Shown piece after piece: positions 24,101-34,695 of a stretch of 64,000 nt of DNA. Source of the stretch: Sympetrum striolatum (lineage: Eukaryota; Arthropoda; Insecta; Odonata; Libellulidae); NCBI GenBank assembly GCA_947579665.1, contig CANPUZ010000077.1, forward strand, positions 62,001-126,000, in the 5' to 3' direction. The notes under the pieces were generated by a model. It searched no databases and was not told where the DNA came from. It worked only from the letters and a program-made list of their open reading frames with translations. A program made the translations under genes and the position numbers. Position 1 is the stretch's first letter. Each line of letters starts with the position of its first letter.

Positions 24101-26841
24101 CCCGATGATTGTAATCAATTTCCTTCGCAATGGATGCAGCTTTCTTTGGTTCAAGTTCTCTGAATAATTTCCTTATAGTCAAATTGATTGAAGAAGCCGT
24201 TACTTTGTGAAATAGCGTTATATAAGAAATTTTGAATCTTTGTCCTTAGTAATTTCCGCCATTTCTTATAGTCGTTGAGCAATGACTATATTTTTACGGA
24301 AATTACATTTAGTAAAACTACTAAATCAGGCGTAATCAATTTGAGTTGCCCTTACATCGGTAACAGCCGTTTAATAATTAGAATTTAGGCTTCGTATTTT
24401 ACCTTTCCTTTTTTTAATGAGAGGCCAGTTAAGTCCATCAGCCATTATCAGATACAGCACTAGAAATACTGACATCTCATACTTATTACCCATAATTACT
24501 CTTAAATAAGATGGGTAAAGCTTCCCTTCTGGGGAAATATTTCTTATTGTCAGGAGAATCTATTACTGCTGAATATTAATGCTGGTTTCATGGGCCTCGC
24601 CTATTCTTCCTTAAAACTTTTTGGTTTAAAGATAAGGAAGACATTTACGATATCTTGAAGGTGCAGAAATTTAAATGTGTGAATTCCTCGGCATTTATGA
24701 TTAACTGGCGGAAGCTCTAATTATATGCATGAATGTATGCAAATTGTATGCATATTTTTATATGCCTACGTGATTATATCCTACTAATTTTCGAAGCAAA
24801 ATAAATTTACAGTGATAATAAATAATTTCGACTATGATAGGTCTATTGTTAATGGTTTATGAATTTTGGATGTAAATGAACGATTTAGAAGTAAGTTCAC
24901 ATAACACCAAATGCAGTAGGTAAGGAAAATGAAACTTGAACACTGCCACAAAAATCGGAACTTTTTCGAATGGTTGATCTCATTTACATTCTCTCTGGCT
25001 GAACCATTGAAAAAGTATTTTTCCGGTCACCTTCTAACCTGCATTATTTTCTCTTAAAATGGCTTACATCGTTTTCTCAATCATGTAATTGAACCATTTT
25101 CTCAATCTTATAAACAGCCTACATCCCAGGATCTGTGCACATCACTTCTGAGCCTGTTTACCAAATTATCTTTACATTTTTAGATGTATTGCCTTAGTGT
25201 TGAAGAGAATCAGCATTCTCTTCTTAGTAAGCATAAAATTTTCCATATCCCCATTGTTTATTTTCCTATCATCGTCTCCATGCTTTATGTAAAAAATATA
25301 TAAGTAATTAACTGTAACACCATTCATATTCCTTCATTGACGAACTTTTCATTATATTTCCGTCCACATCTAAGAATGGCATTTTCAAGCAATTTTCTAT
25401 CTCACACAAATACCCTAAAAGATGCGTCGAATTTTAGTCGGACTGAAAACGTATCCTGTCACCACTGCATGGAAGACCCTTTTTCTTTCCTCTCTCACCC
25501 CCACGGAGAAGCCACCTTTGTTTCGTCGAGAAGGCCGGTATGAATGGCACTCATATACCGTTATGTAGACGAAAACAAGGAGAGCAGAAATAGCACCAAA
25601 GGGGACTGACCGCTGAAATCCGTAGTAGCAGATTTAAATTTATTATTCATGCATGAGTGCATTACGTGTATATTTAAAAAATGGACTTGTTATGTCTAAA
25701 ATTGTTGGCTCATACCTTTTTCCAATGTTGAAATTATTAATCGTTTTAGCATTCAAACATTTATTACGGAGAAGGTGTAAATGAAAGGAATTAAATAATT
25801 AGAAGTATATTATTCAATTCTTTTGGTGCTTGACTCGACTCTGCGCGACTAGTCCTTCTGATTTAATTATTCAAAAGAAATGTTCGCACATACAATATAA
25901 AGCGGTTTGTTAAAAGACTACAGGTTCGATAGTAGTAAGTCCTAAACGACCGGAGCCCTCGGCTGAGTATCCTTCAAGAATATAACTCTGTATAGACAAT
26001 AATTATTTGATATATTCCTTAGCTGTGATTTACATGACGAAATACGCGACAACATGACCCTATTCTCAACGATAATGATTTTCGCAGCCCGATGGCGAAA
26101 AGATTATTGCGAGATTATAGCGAGGACAGATGGCCTATACTGGTATCATCTCACATATAGTATAAAGTGTGCTACTATTTAAATTATTTAAATCAAAATT
26201 CCCTGCAAATGTAAATGGCGTCCAAACAACGTGGCGACTTTCACAAATTCGTTTTCAATGAAAAATAGCAACTTATTTCCTATTTGAATTCCACTATCAC
26301 ATATCATTATTTTTAATAGCAGGTATTGTTTCATTATTACCCCATTTTTATTCTTATTACATTTTTTTAATTTCCCCTTCTTCCGTTGACCTAATTTACA
26401 GTAGTTCATATTCTCTTAATTATCGTATCATAATCTTTACGAAAACGATCATCCTGCGGGCATGTGGAGCATTAACTGAAATAACCAATTTCATTCTAAA
26501 TCTGCATTGATGGAATATTTTATGTTAGGAGGAGATATGAGCAGCCAAAGTAATTCATGTCCAATATTTTATGAAGAAGAGCGAATTACGCTTGAGATTC
26601 AAGCCGATTTAACGAAATACGAATTTAATACTTTCATAATACAATACTGCTTCTACCGCAGCAAAAGCAATGACTTTCAGCAATTATTTATAAAATATAT
26701 ATCATCACAAAAGCCTTCAAAACGTGCCAGGCATAAAGAGGAAGACGAAAAGCGCGCTCAAAACAGAGAATCTGAAAGACTCGCCCTTCTCGAGTTATGC
26801 TGGTTGCATCGAAGGTGGTAACTTTTTTATGCTGCTAGCTG
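21139..26841. mobile_element. 5.7-kb TA-flanked transposon with 28-bp inverted ends, copy 1
   Basis: Left end CAGCTAACAGCA and right end, read inward, CAGCTAGCAGCA; both continue to GTTACCACC, giving about 28-bp inverted repeats with two mismatches, with TA outside at 21137-21138 and 26842-26843. That points to the Tc1/mariner-pogo group. It fills an intron of the zinc-finger gene that would otherwise be about 116 bp. The interior is AT-rich and shows no transposase I can recognise; the longest frames (26507-26821, 104 codons; 25337-25543) match nothing I know. A near-identical inverted copy starts at 62410. Confidence 0.82.
26507..26821 (+). CDS. Unrecognised 104-codon frame inside the 5.7-kb transposon
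   Basis: Begins MEYFMLGGDMSSQSNSCPIF after an extra Met and ends in a basic, charged tail (RARHKEEDEKRAQNRESER). It sits next to the right terminal repeat and is present unbroken in the second copy at 62430-62744. Since the copies are about 99 percent identical, that is weak evidence for coding. No domain recognised. Confidence 0.25.
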   Translation: MMEYFMLGGDMSSQSNSCPIFYEEERITLEIQADLTKYEFNTFIIQYCFYRSKSNDFQQLFIKYISSQKPSKRARHKEEDEKRAQNRESERLALLELCWLHRRW

Positions 26842-26919
26842 TACATTTAATGTACTGGAATATATATTTAAATGAAATTCACACCAGTTTACTTCGACAT
26901 CAATTGAGAGAGTACTCAC

Positions 26920-27054
26920 AGGCCTTATCTCGTTCAACAATTTTACAATCTCTTCCTTTGCAAAATGAACATTCATCTTGTAGCTGTTGAATTCGAGCAT
27001 TTTCCAAGAGCAAGGTGCGCATATTAGAGGTGGCAGACCGTCGTCGGGGCATAT
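26920..27054 (-). CDS. ZAD zinc-finger gene, exon 2 (ZAD C-terminal half)
   Basis: 135 bp, exactly 45 codons, between TTTGTTAG and CCT|GTGAGT. Encodes ICPDDGLPPLICAPC, the conserved DGLP-x-x-IC-x2-C block with the second cysteine pair of the ZAD, then a helix rich in Lys and Glu. It follows exon 1 in phase 0 and the joint reads as a normal ZAD. Confidence 0.8.
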
Positions 27055-27420
27055 CTAACAAATAATAAAATATAATTATTAACCCAATAAAGGCAATGGT
27101 GAAACTAGAAATTTACCGAGGCAATCACACGTTTCAGCGACATCTATCATCCCGCGAGAATTCAAGCACTAAGCAAACATAATTCCCAAAAGTCGTTCGT
27201 GTAAACAACCGGCACTAGATTTCGGATGAAACTTTACCTCGAAAAAATCGCATTCTCGAGAAAAACCGTCCAAATTAAACAAACACGTCATATAAAAAAT
27301 TCGATTTTATCTATTGGATTAAATAGGAATCAAAACATTAACATTTCCAAGTGGTCGTAGTTGGAAGATATACTTAAAACAACCGCAACGTATACCTAAA
27401 AGACATCACAGCAAACTAAC

Positions 27421-27553
27421 CTCTAAATCGTACACGTAGTTCAATACTGTGTACATCAGTTCACCTGAAGGAGACTGGCTGGAGAAAATATTACTGAGAG
27501 AAAAAGTCTCTCAGGCATAGCCTACAGATTGAATTAATAACAACTTCGCCCAT
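27421..27553 (-). CDS. ZAD zinc-finger gene, exon 1 (ZAD N-terminal half)
   Basis: Starts MGEVVINSICRLCLRD, giving the first C-x2-C pair of a ZAD. After a run of five T near 27506-27510 the ATG frame reaches a stop, while the next frame continues FSLSNIFSS...GELMYTVLNYVYDLE up to a donor GAG|GTTAGT. Removing one T would join the frames, so this is a one-base insertion or a homopolymer sequencing error. The exon is 133 bp, one more than a multiple of three, which fits. Confidence 0.72.
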
Positions 27554-28912
27554 CTTCGGGAAGGATAAATGATAGTGGAATCCAATATATGAACTCTCTA
27601 AGTTTTGAATTATAATAAACAATATCCGTGCTTATCACCGGCACAAATCTTATTGTCTCAGAAATATTACACCAGAACACAGATATTAGATCCAGACGCC
27701 AGACACTACAAGCTCTTGAGAGGAAGACGCAATATGGCGACTGGGCTAGCGACGCCGGCGACTCATCCAATGAAAATCTATTTCCGGCTGCTGTCAAAAG
27801 TGCAATTTTATTGATTTCAGTTTGACTAAATAAGAAATATTTACTTAGAATTTTTATCAAAACGGTAATAAAATAAGAAGATTAATATTACTTTGGTATT
27901 TCGCCCAATGGGCTGATTGTGCGCCAACATTGCTTGTAGGCCCACATAAGCTTGAAAGAACCTCTCAGGCGGCTAGCACGAACCGAAGTTTTCTGTAAAA
28001 TTTGTAGGGCAAATAATGTTTGACGAGTAATGAACTGATTCTTGAAAAGAATAGATCGGAAACGTCTTTAAAGTTTTTTTTAGTTCATTTTTATTTTTTC
28101 ATTATTTAATTAATGTATATTCAGTTAAATGCGCAATAAGTGTTTATATCCTAATGACTTATGGTTAATAAAAGAAATTAGGTTAAATTAATACTTTTGA
28201 AAAATGATAAAATTCTTAATATATCAATATTAATATGATTCACGCATTCACTTGAAAAATAAAGGTCTTTAGATGTTTATTTTGGTATTTCTTTAAATGA
28301 ATTTCCCTCATGCCGTTTTTAATTGAACATTGGGCGGATTTGGACTATTTCAGCGAAATTTGAATTTCGATGATTTCATAAAAATGCTTATTCCTTTGAA
28401 ATCTCATCCGTATAATTTTTCACATAAGGAACGGCGTTAAAAACTAAAAATGGCATTGATAATGTTCATTATATTTTTAAAAGTGTTCAAACTAATCAGC
28501 TAATTTGTTCAGTCAAATTCTTTCCCCAATTAAATTAAAATCAATGGTTCTATGAAATCGAGACGGGTAGCTGAACAACGTAAACAAAGCTTAAGTAAGC
28601 TTTCTTTCAATGAAATCAAACTGCAAATTTCTGAGATTATAATTTTCTTCGATAATTAGTTCTTATATGTTTTGTTAGCCTTAAAATTATATAATTACAA
28701 GATGATTAACTTACTTCAAAAATGATTCTTAGTGAATGTATCGGACATATTTGTAACTAGTGGGATGACGGAATTCCTTAACTCGATACCTGAAAACAAA
28801 AACTGTTATTATTACGTTTTATAGGAATGCCTTTCGATATAATGATTGCTTTTTGTTGCGTTTGGCTTAATAGATTAGAATTTGAAATTCGGCCCAAGCT
28901 CAAACAATCGAG
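27554..28912. other. Shared upstream region of the two divergent host genes
   Basis: About 1.4 kb between the zinc-finger ATG (minus) and the E2F ATG (plus). It includes an aatatggcgactgg phrase at 27732 that could be a YY1-like site. Open frames at 27534-27860 run across this zone but show no motif. Confidence 0.4.
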
Positions 28913-28920
28913 CATCGATA
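28913..28920 (+). promoter_or_regulatory. DRE-like element upstream of E2F
   Basis: CATCGATA matches seven of eight bases of the insect DRE (TATCGATA), 43 bp before the likely start codon. DREs are common in promoters of insect cell-cycle genes. A single 8-bp match is weak support. Confidence 0.3.
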
Positions 28921-28962
28921 TTGCGTACGCCTCCTTAACTCCTTAAACCGATGTTGGAGAAA

Positions 28963-29070
28963 ATGGCTGACAACCAGGAGAGTAGGGTTGAAAAATCTCT
29001 CGGATTGTTGACTATCCACTTCGTCTTCCTGCTGCAGAAAGCCAAAGATGGAGTTTTGGATCTCAAAATC
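28963..29070 (+). CDS. E2F: E2F transcription factor (E2F4/5 type), exon 1
   Basis: 36 codons from ATG to donor ATC|GTGAGT, phase 0. Encodes the first part of the winged-helix DNA-binding domain: EKSLGLLTIHFVFLLQKAKD then GVLDLKI. E2F proteins pair with DP and retinoblastoma-family proteins to control cell-cycle genes. The very short N-terminus before EKSLGLLT matches the E2F4/5 (Drosophila E2f2-like) class, not E2F1-3. An in-frame ATG four codons upstream (28951) is an alternative start. Ile at position 18 (usually Thr) and Phe at 21 (usually Ser) are unusual but tolerable. Confidence 0.88.
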
Positions 29071-29456
29071 GTGAGTAAACGTGCGAGTTGGCTGTGTAAT
29101 TCTTTTCAACCTCGGGTTTATTTCGTCGAGGGAGTGGGAGAAACGAGCCGCGGTCGTTACTAAGTTCTAAGAGCGTCATTCGGCACATGTTTCGGATTGC
29201 AACTAATTTAATCCATCAAGTATCCATACTCTTGCGTATAAAACGTGAAATAATTATATTTTGTGTGATTTAAATCGAAACATACGGCCCCGGAACGAAA
29301 TTTGGCAATAATAATGTCCTATTGTTAGCAATGCTGCATCGCATAGTTTACCATTTGAGGATAAGATGTACATCAATGTTGCATGTAGCGCCTTGGCTTC
29401 AAATTGTGGAAAATATACATGATTTACGTGGGTTATAATGTTATTTTTCATCGCAG

Positions 29457-29566
29457 GAAGCTGATATGCTGGCAGTTCGTCAGAAGAGACGTATATATGA
29501 CATTACGAACGTATTGAAAGGCATTGGGTTAATAGAGAAGAAGTCTAAGAACAGTATACAATGGAA
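29457..29566 (+). CDS. E2F: E2F transcription factor (E2F4/5 type), exon 2
   Basis: 110 bp between CATCGCAG and the donor GTAAGT, starting in phase 0 and ending in phase 2. Encodes [20 protein letters not shown] followed by [17 protein letters not shown], the recognition helix with the RRxYDITNVL signature and the end of the winged helix. It completes the domain begun in exon 1. The next exons (dimerisation and marked box) were not found in the window, so the following intron is long and filled with transposons, or the gene is broken downstream. Confidence 0.92.
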
Positions 29567-30689
29567 GTAAGTATGATCCCGTTAATTCATTTTGTGGAAA
29601 ATATTGCGAAATCTATCTCGTTTGTTTGAAAACGAGCTCGGTGAGTATATTGCTTAGTTTTTACGATGTTTTTTCCTAGCCAATACGTGAAAAAACTTAA
29701 TTGCTCTTTTAGCTGATTAGGATGCAGGTTATGCAAGCTCAGTTTGCTTTATAATAAAAATTTAAGGTGTTCGAATGATGTATGTGTTTTCTGCAGATGA
29801 TTTGCCATTATTATGATATTTGTAGATATGAGGTCTTAGCTAAGTTTCTCTTGTTGACGAAATTGTCGCAAAATTGATCAGCTATTATTGATGAATCCGT
29901 ATTGTTGTTTTGGTGTAATAATTATTAGAATTAAATGCAATTCAAGTTAGTTTTGTTATAAGTTCAGTTTTAATGCTATCGTGGATTATGTATGTGTTGG
30001 CATCTGATAATAGCTGAGGAATAATTTCACATACCATGATTTCTTCTCGAAAACAATGTTGTATTTCCGGTAATTCATCAACGGTGATTATGACTGTTAA
30101 TTTGTTTATGCTGTAATTGCAGTATCATCTATTAGTATTTTATTTGGAATTTAAGGAGATTTTGATGGTAACATTCAAAATGGAAATATATATGTGAATG
30201 AAGAGTTGCTCGCTGACTGAAAGCCTTTGTTTTTCTCATGTTGAAATTAGTTTGTGAATTTACATTAATTATTTTTGTCATATTTTGCAATGCTGTGATT
30301 AAAATTTGTCCAGTTTTCTAGTTTAAGTGGAAATTTACGTAATTTTGAGCATAGACTTGCTTATATCTGCAAAATTGTTGCAAAGTATTGTTTCTTTTGC
30401 GGCTTTCTCTGTTCAGTTATAATGCCTTTCAAGATTTTACATAATTTTTTTTTGTCATATTTTGCAGTGTTTTGATTAAAACTTGAATGTGAAAAGATTA
30501 AAATTAAAAGTGAAAATTTTTGTAATTTTGAGTATAGACTCACTTATATGTAAAACATTGACGCGAAGTATCGTTTCTTTTGTGGCTTTTTCTGGATTTT
30601 TATTGTAATTGTCAGTTAATTTTCAGTCTTCCTGAGTCAACGTTGAGGAATATCAATAAGTTCAGAGTGACGAGTATTTGGTGAGTTGA
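29567..30689. other. Start of the E2F second intron; no gene
   Basis: AT-rich intronic sequence. Two related phrases near 30300-30420 and 30460-30600 (tcatattttgcagtg... and a gtttcttttg(c/t)ggctt block) suggest an old ~190-bp duplication. An acceptor-like tttcag at 30626 leads into no E2F-like reading. Confidence 0.5.
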
Positions 30690-31066
30690 TTTTGGAACGC
30701 AGGTTTAACTTATCATCCGTAGTCTGTTCATGCAGGTCCTGGGTGTTGTTTCTCCAGTTTTCCCTATCCTCTGCTCTGTTCTTCATTCTTTAATGAATCT
30801 CTCTCTCTTCACTTCCACTTACAGCATACCCTTAAGTGAGCACTTCCTTCTTATTGCATGCCCTATCCAATTCTTCTTCCTTTGTATTATCTAATCGACC
30901 AATCTTCTTCTTTCATTCACTCTCCTCAGTACCTCTTCATTCTTTGTCCTTCCGCTAGATGTTTAACATTTCTGTCCAAACCCACATTTCGAACGCCTCT
31001 ATTCAGTTTATCTCTTTCTTCTTATGGTCCATGTCTCACAGGAACACACTCCACACGAGGTATTTA
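30690..31066 (-). mobile_element. RTE-like LINE, 3' fragment
   Basis: On the minus strand, broken frames resemble the C-terminal region of the LINE at 1656-4580: an ETWTIRKKE-like block, IEAFEMWVWTEM, then ERRR and a basic tail. Several stops. It directly abuts another LINE at 31067, which probably inserted next to or into it. Confidence 0.65.
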
Positions 31067-32190
31067 ATCCATCTTCTTCTTCCTTGGCACTACAGCCCGG
31101 TGTGGGCTTCCCTCAAGACGCCTCTCCATTTTCCCCTGTTCTGCACTTTCTCCCACCATCTTTCAATCCTCAAAGCCTTTATGTCTTCTTCCAAATCCAT
31201 CTTTTCCTCAGTCTTCCTATTCTTCTTTTTCCATCCATCCTTCCATGTAGCAATTTCTTGGGCAGCCTTTCTTCTTTTCACATGACCCAGCCATGCTAGT
31301 GTCTGAGCCTTCACAAATCTCACTATGCCCTCGCCTCTTATACTATTTTCTATTTCATTATTTGTGCTTTTCCTCCAAGTTTCACCGTCGTTGATAGGAC
31401 CATATATCTTTCGTAGAACTTTCCGTTGAAATATCCGCAAAGCCTCTTCATTAGCAGCAGACATGGTCCACACTTCCGCTCCATATGTCACAACTGGTCT
31501 GATGAGTGTCTTATATATCTTGATTTTCATGTCCCTGGCTAACAGGGTGGACTTCAGGAGCTTAATATTAGCAAAATATGCCCTATTTCCGTACATTATC
31601 CTCTTGTGAATCTCCTCTGTCATTGAGTTATTACAATTTAAATTAGTATCTAGGTAATGGAAGCTTTTTACATTTTCAGAGTTGTACTGTCCAAATGTTA
31701 TAATTGGGGTCCATGCTCGGTCTTCAATTGCAGACATTTTCATATATTTTCTTTTCTTTTCATTAATTTTAATCCCCATATTCTGGCTTTTCAGCTCTAA
31801 AATTCTGAATAAATCACTCAGTGAGTCCATACTTCTTGCCACTAAAACAATGTCGTCAGCATATGCATAGGCCTGTATAGATTTATATACAATCGTTCCC
31901 TCTGTTCTCAATTCCTTCGTGGCTTCATGAAGAGACAATAATACTGCAGAGAGTGAGTCCTCTTGTCTCACTCCGGTTGTTATATCAAAGGCTTCACTAG
32001 TCTTGCCTCCAATAAAAGCCTTGGCTCGAGATCATTCCATGGTCATATTTACCAGCTTAATTAGTTTTTTAGTGTTCCAAATCCTTCTAAAGCATGCAGC
32101 ATCCTCCTCCTCTTTACGCTAACAAATGCCTGCTGGAAGTCAATGAACAGCATACGTAGATCAATGTTGTATATGTAGGCTCTAGGCCAG
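31067..32190 (-). mobile_element. RTE-like LINE, 5'-truncated, second subfamily
   Basis: A long frame (31090-31971) has VRQEDSL-like, AYADDIVLVARS (active-site box), a YLDT block and RPVVTYGAEVWTM followed by LRIFQRKVLRKIYGP and WLGHVKRR, all usual for the end of RTE-type reverse transcriptases. Upstream, to 32190, IDFQQAFVSV and IGGKTSEAFDITTG continue with a stop. The 3' end near 31070 is GAAGAA-rich. Endonuclease is missing, as in a 5'-truncated insertion. Confidence 0.85.
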
Positions 32191-32326
32191 GTCATCTTTT
32201 CTTAGGGGAATACATTACCCTGCCCTGGTATTCACCCCAGTTGAGAGGAAAACCCCCAAAAACCTCCCAAAGGCAGTACATCTTATAATTTACAATGAAG
32301 TTCATCCAATTAAGCATACAAGTAAT
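32191..32326. other. Short unassigned stretch
   Basis: Contains a C-rich phrase (ttgagaggaaaacccccaaaa) that looks repeat-derived, but I cannot assign it. Confidence 0.3.
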
Positions 32327-32328
32327 TA

Positions 32329-34106
32329 CCGTGTTTTTCAGTAGATAATGCGCGCGTTATCTACACAAAAAAGTTAAAATTTGATGAAATAAGAACCTGC
32401 GTGTTATACATTAGAAAGCAATACCGAGTAAATCAAATTTAATAATAAAACTATGGTGGATTTTAACTCATCATTTATTATACATTAGATTATTCAAATC
32501 CGAGAAATTCTTCGTCTGACACAACATTGAAAGAATCTATCGCGTTTAATATTTCTTTGTGCACTTCCTCTGAATTGATTTCAGATAATGCAACGTCATC
32601 AACATTCTCATTTTTATCATATACTTCATCTCCTCTCGCCCTAAGGAAACCATTTCTTGCACAATTCTCACTCACAGCAGCCCAACTTTCAGCAATCCAC
32701 ATCGCAATATCCACTTAACACGCTAGTTAAATTTAAACGGTTTACTAACTGCAATATCAAGAGGCTGTAGTTTTTTCGTAAAACCCACCTGCGATGATGG
32801 CCATTCGAAAATATTTGCTCACAATGCATTTAATTTCTGGCGTTATATGAGCCCTACAAGAATCCAGAATTAACACAGATTTAGGGTTGAAAAATGCCAT
32901 TTTCTTTTTCCGCCACACATTATTTAACCAAAACTTCATCACTTCGGAATTCATCCAACCTTTTTGATTGGAAGTTATGATGACATCTTTCGAGTCACAA
33001 CCCTTAGGAATGATCTTTCTTTTAAATATCATCATTGGTGGTAACTTTGAACCACATGCCGTGATGCAGAGAACCACAGTGAAGTTCGACCTTTCATGCC
33101 CTGTTGTGGTTACTGACACCTCTTTCGCTCCCTTTAAATTCACAGTCCTAGAAGCAGGCATGTCGAAACTTACGGGAACCTCATCCATATTCCCAAAGTG
33201 CTGAAAGTCAACACCACACAAGTTTTCTTTAAGGTATAAATGAAATTTTGCTACTTTAGCTTCCCAGTCGGAAGGCCATTTTTGTCCAATGCTAGTTGAT
33301 GAGGGAACGCTTAAATTGTTCCTTCTCATAAATCCAAACACCCAAGATGGGTAAGCTTTAAAATTCTCAATATTGTCTTGCTGAGCGATCCTCTTTGACT
33401 CTTGCAAAACACAAACTGTCGATATTCTCATACCTTTCTCTCTCTCCTTCACAACCCAATCATACAGTTTTTTTTCAACGGTTGGCCACAAGCATTTCCT
33501 GAGCCGCATAGCCTGTTTCCTTTTATGTAAGCATTTTAGAACTGTTTTGGCCTTTCCCCATTCCTGCACACTACTCTTGCCAACATCAAACTGTCAAGCA
33601 GCTTCACAATTCCCTTTCTCCTTTGTAGCTTCTATAACTTCCAGTTAGAATTGAGCTGTATAAGATTTCCTCCAGGAAACACTTTCTGCTGCCATGAGCA
33701 ATTCAATTTCTAATTTAAAAAAGAAACGAAAATCACGAGTTGCTTTAGATAGCTATATACAATAACAAAATATAGATGATGCAACATCATTAAAAAACAA
33801 GCATATAACTTACCTTTCAACCAATTCGCAATGACAGAATGATGTAAACCACTCAAGTTGTCCTCCAGGGCCAAGATTCACAAAAACTTATTAATATGTA
33901 TAAGGAAATAATAAGGTAATTTTACCACTAATAACCCAAACTTTCAGAAATCACTCTCAATCCTGACCTCTGGCAGTAATGGTTTGTACTCCACCTCTAG
34001 TTCGTTCCATGCACGTTACCTATACATAAAAAAAAGGCCGAAAAAGCCAGAAGTGTGCGCAGTGCGCATTATACAATAGGTGCGCGTTATCTACCGAAAA
34101 GTATGG
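32329..34106 (-). mobile_element. pogo-like DNA transposon, 1778 bp, TA target duplication
   Basis: Ends are inverted repeats of about 26 bp: CCGTGTTTTTCAGTAGATAA on the left and CCATACTTTTCGGTAGATAA read inward from the right, followed by GCGC. TA flanks both sides (32327-32328, 34107-34108). It holds one degenerate transposase gene in minus orientation. Confidence 0.92.
32490..33695 (-). pseudogene. pogo-like transposase (CENP-B HTH plus DDE), broken
   Basis: Starts MAAESVSWRKSYTA at 33695, meets two stops (near 33645 and 33595), then a long frame: helix-turn-helix, CENP-B-type domain (PTVEKKLYDWVVKERE ... PSWVFGFMRRNNL), then the DDE core with GNMDEVPVSF (first Asp), SNFTVVLCITACGSKLPP and LILDSCRAH (second Asp). 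A one-base insertion near 32775 shifts the frame before QPLDIAVSKPF (third Asp), and a TAG follows. An acidic tail ends at 32490. Resembles pogo/POGK-type transposases that cut and paste at TA. Confidence 0.9.
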
Positions 34107-34108
34107 TA

Positions 34109-34693
34109 CTGATCCTTATTCTATGATTACCCGTTAACTTGCTGTATAGTTATGAATATAATTCAATAACCGGGTTTCTGTAGAAATTTGTATAAGTATT
34201 GGAGCAATACAAGATATCAGTAGAAATTAATTTTCGATAATATGATTAATAATATAACATTTTGGAAGCAAATCAGTCTGCTAAAAGGTATTGTGCACTT
34301 ATAATATATGCACAGATTTATCGGAACAGTGACTTATTGGCTTGAAATAAATTTGATGAACTGTTAAAACTGTGGCTTAAATTCTCTAGGTTCCTTCTTG
34401 ATGCAGCCAATTCTTCTCTGGTAATAGAATCCAACAAATTTCATAACCATTCTCATGACTTATCCAGTCAATCACGTGGTCATGCAATGCCCCTTCAAAA
34501 TTTCAATTACTGGAATACTTTTTGTTTTCTTTGAAAACAGTGCATAATACTGGGTTTGCTTCAGCTCTCTGCTGGTTATGCAACCTAACTATTAATTAGT
34601 CTAAATAATTGTAAGTTGACAACTTCATTTTTTCACCTTGCTATGTAACTTTAATTCTGCAAATTCAATTATAATATCTACAATAACCAAGAG
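34109..34693. other. No gene seen
   Basis: AT-rich sequence between two pogo-family transposons. No other signal. Confidence 0.5.
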
Positions 34694-34695
34694 TA

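Larger units (their letters stand above)
19163..27553 (-). pseudogene. ZAD-type C2H2 zinc-finger gene, seven exons, damaged
   Basis: Seven minus-strand segments bounded by AG and GT join in one frame, all introns in phase 0. Together they give a ZAD domain (exons 1-2), an acidic spacer (exons 3-6 and the start of 7) and two C2H2 fingers (end of 7). ZAD proteins are insect nuclear factors in which the ZAD dimerises through a zinc held by four cysteines and the fingers bind DNA. Three lesions are present: a one-base frameshift in exon 1, TAA at the end of exon 4, TGA in exon 7. The short coding length and only two fingers suggest a decaying or lineage-specific copy; assembly error is possible for the first. 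A polyadenylation signal overlaps the stop (19159-19164). Confidence 0.7.

Noticed and set aside
27119..27175. Possible extra ZAD exon on the minus strand (CLNSRGMIDVAETCDCL)
   Set aside because: Its phase does not fit exon 2, and exon 1 at 27421-27553 supplies the missing half in phase.
27990..28025. Plus-strand FCKICRANN, resembling a ZAD start
   Set aside because: Stops at once and has no downstream ZAD block on that strand; the true ZAD is on the minus strand.
30627..30680. Possible third E2F exon after tttcag
   Set aside because: None of the three frames resembles the E2F dimerisation region.
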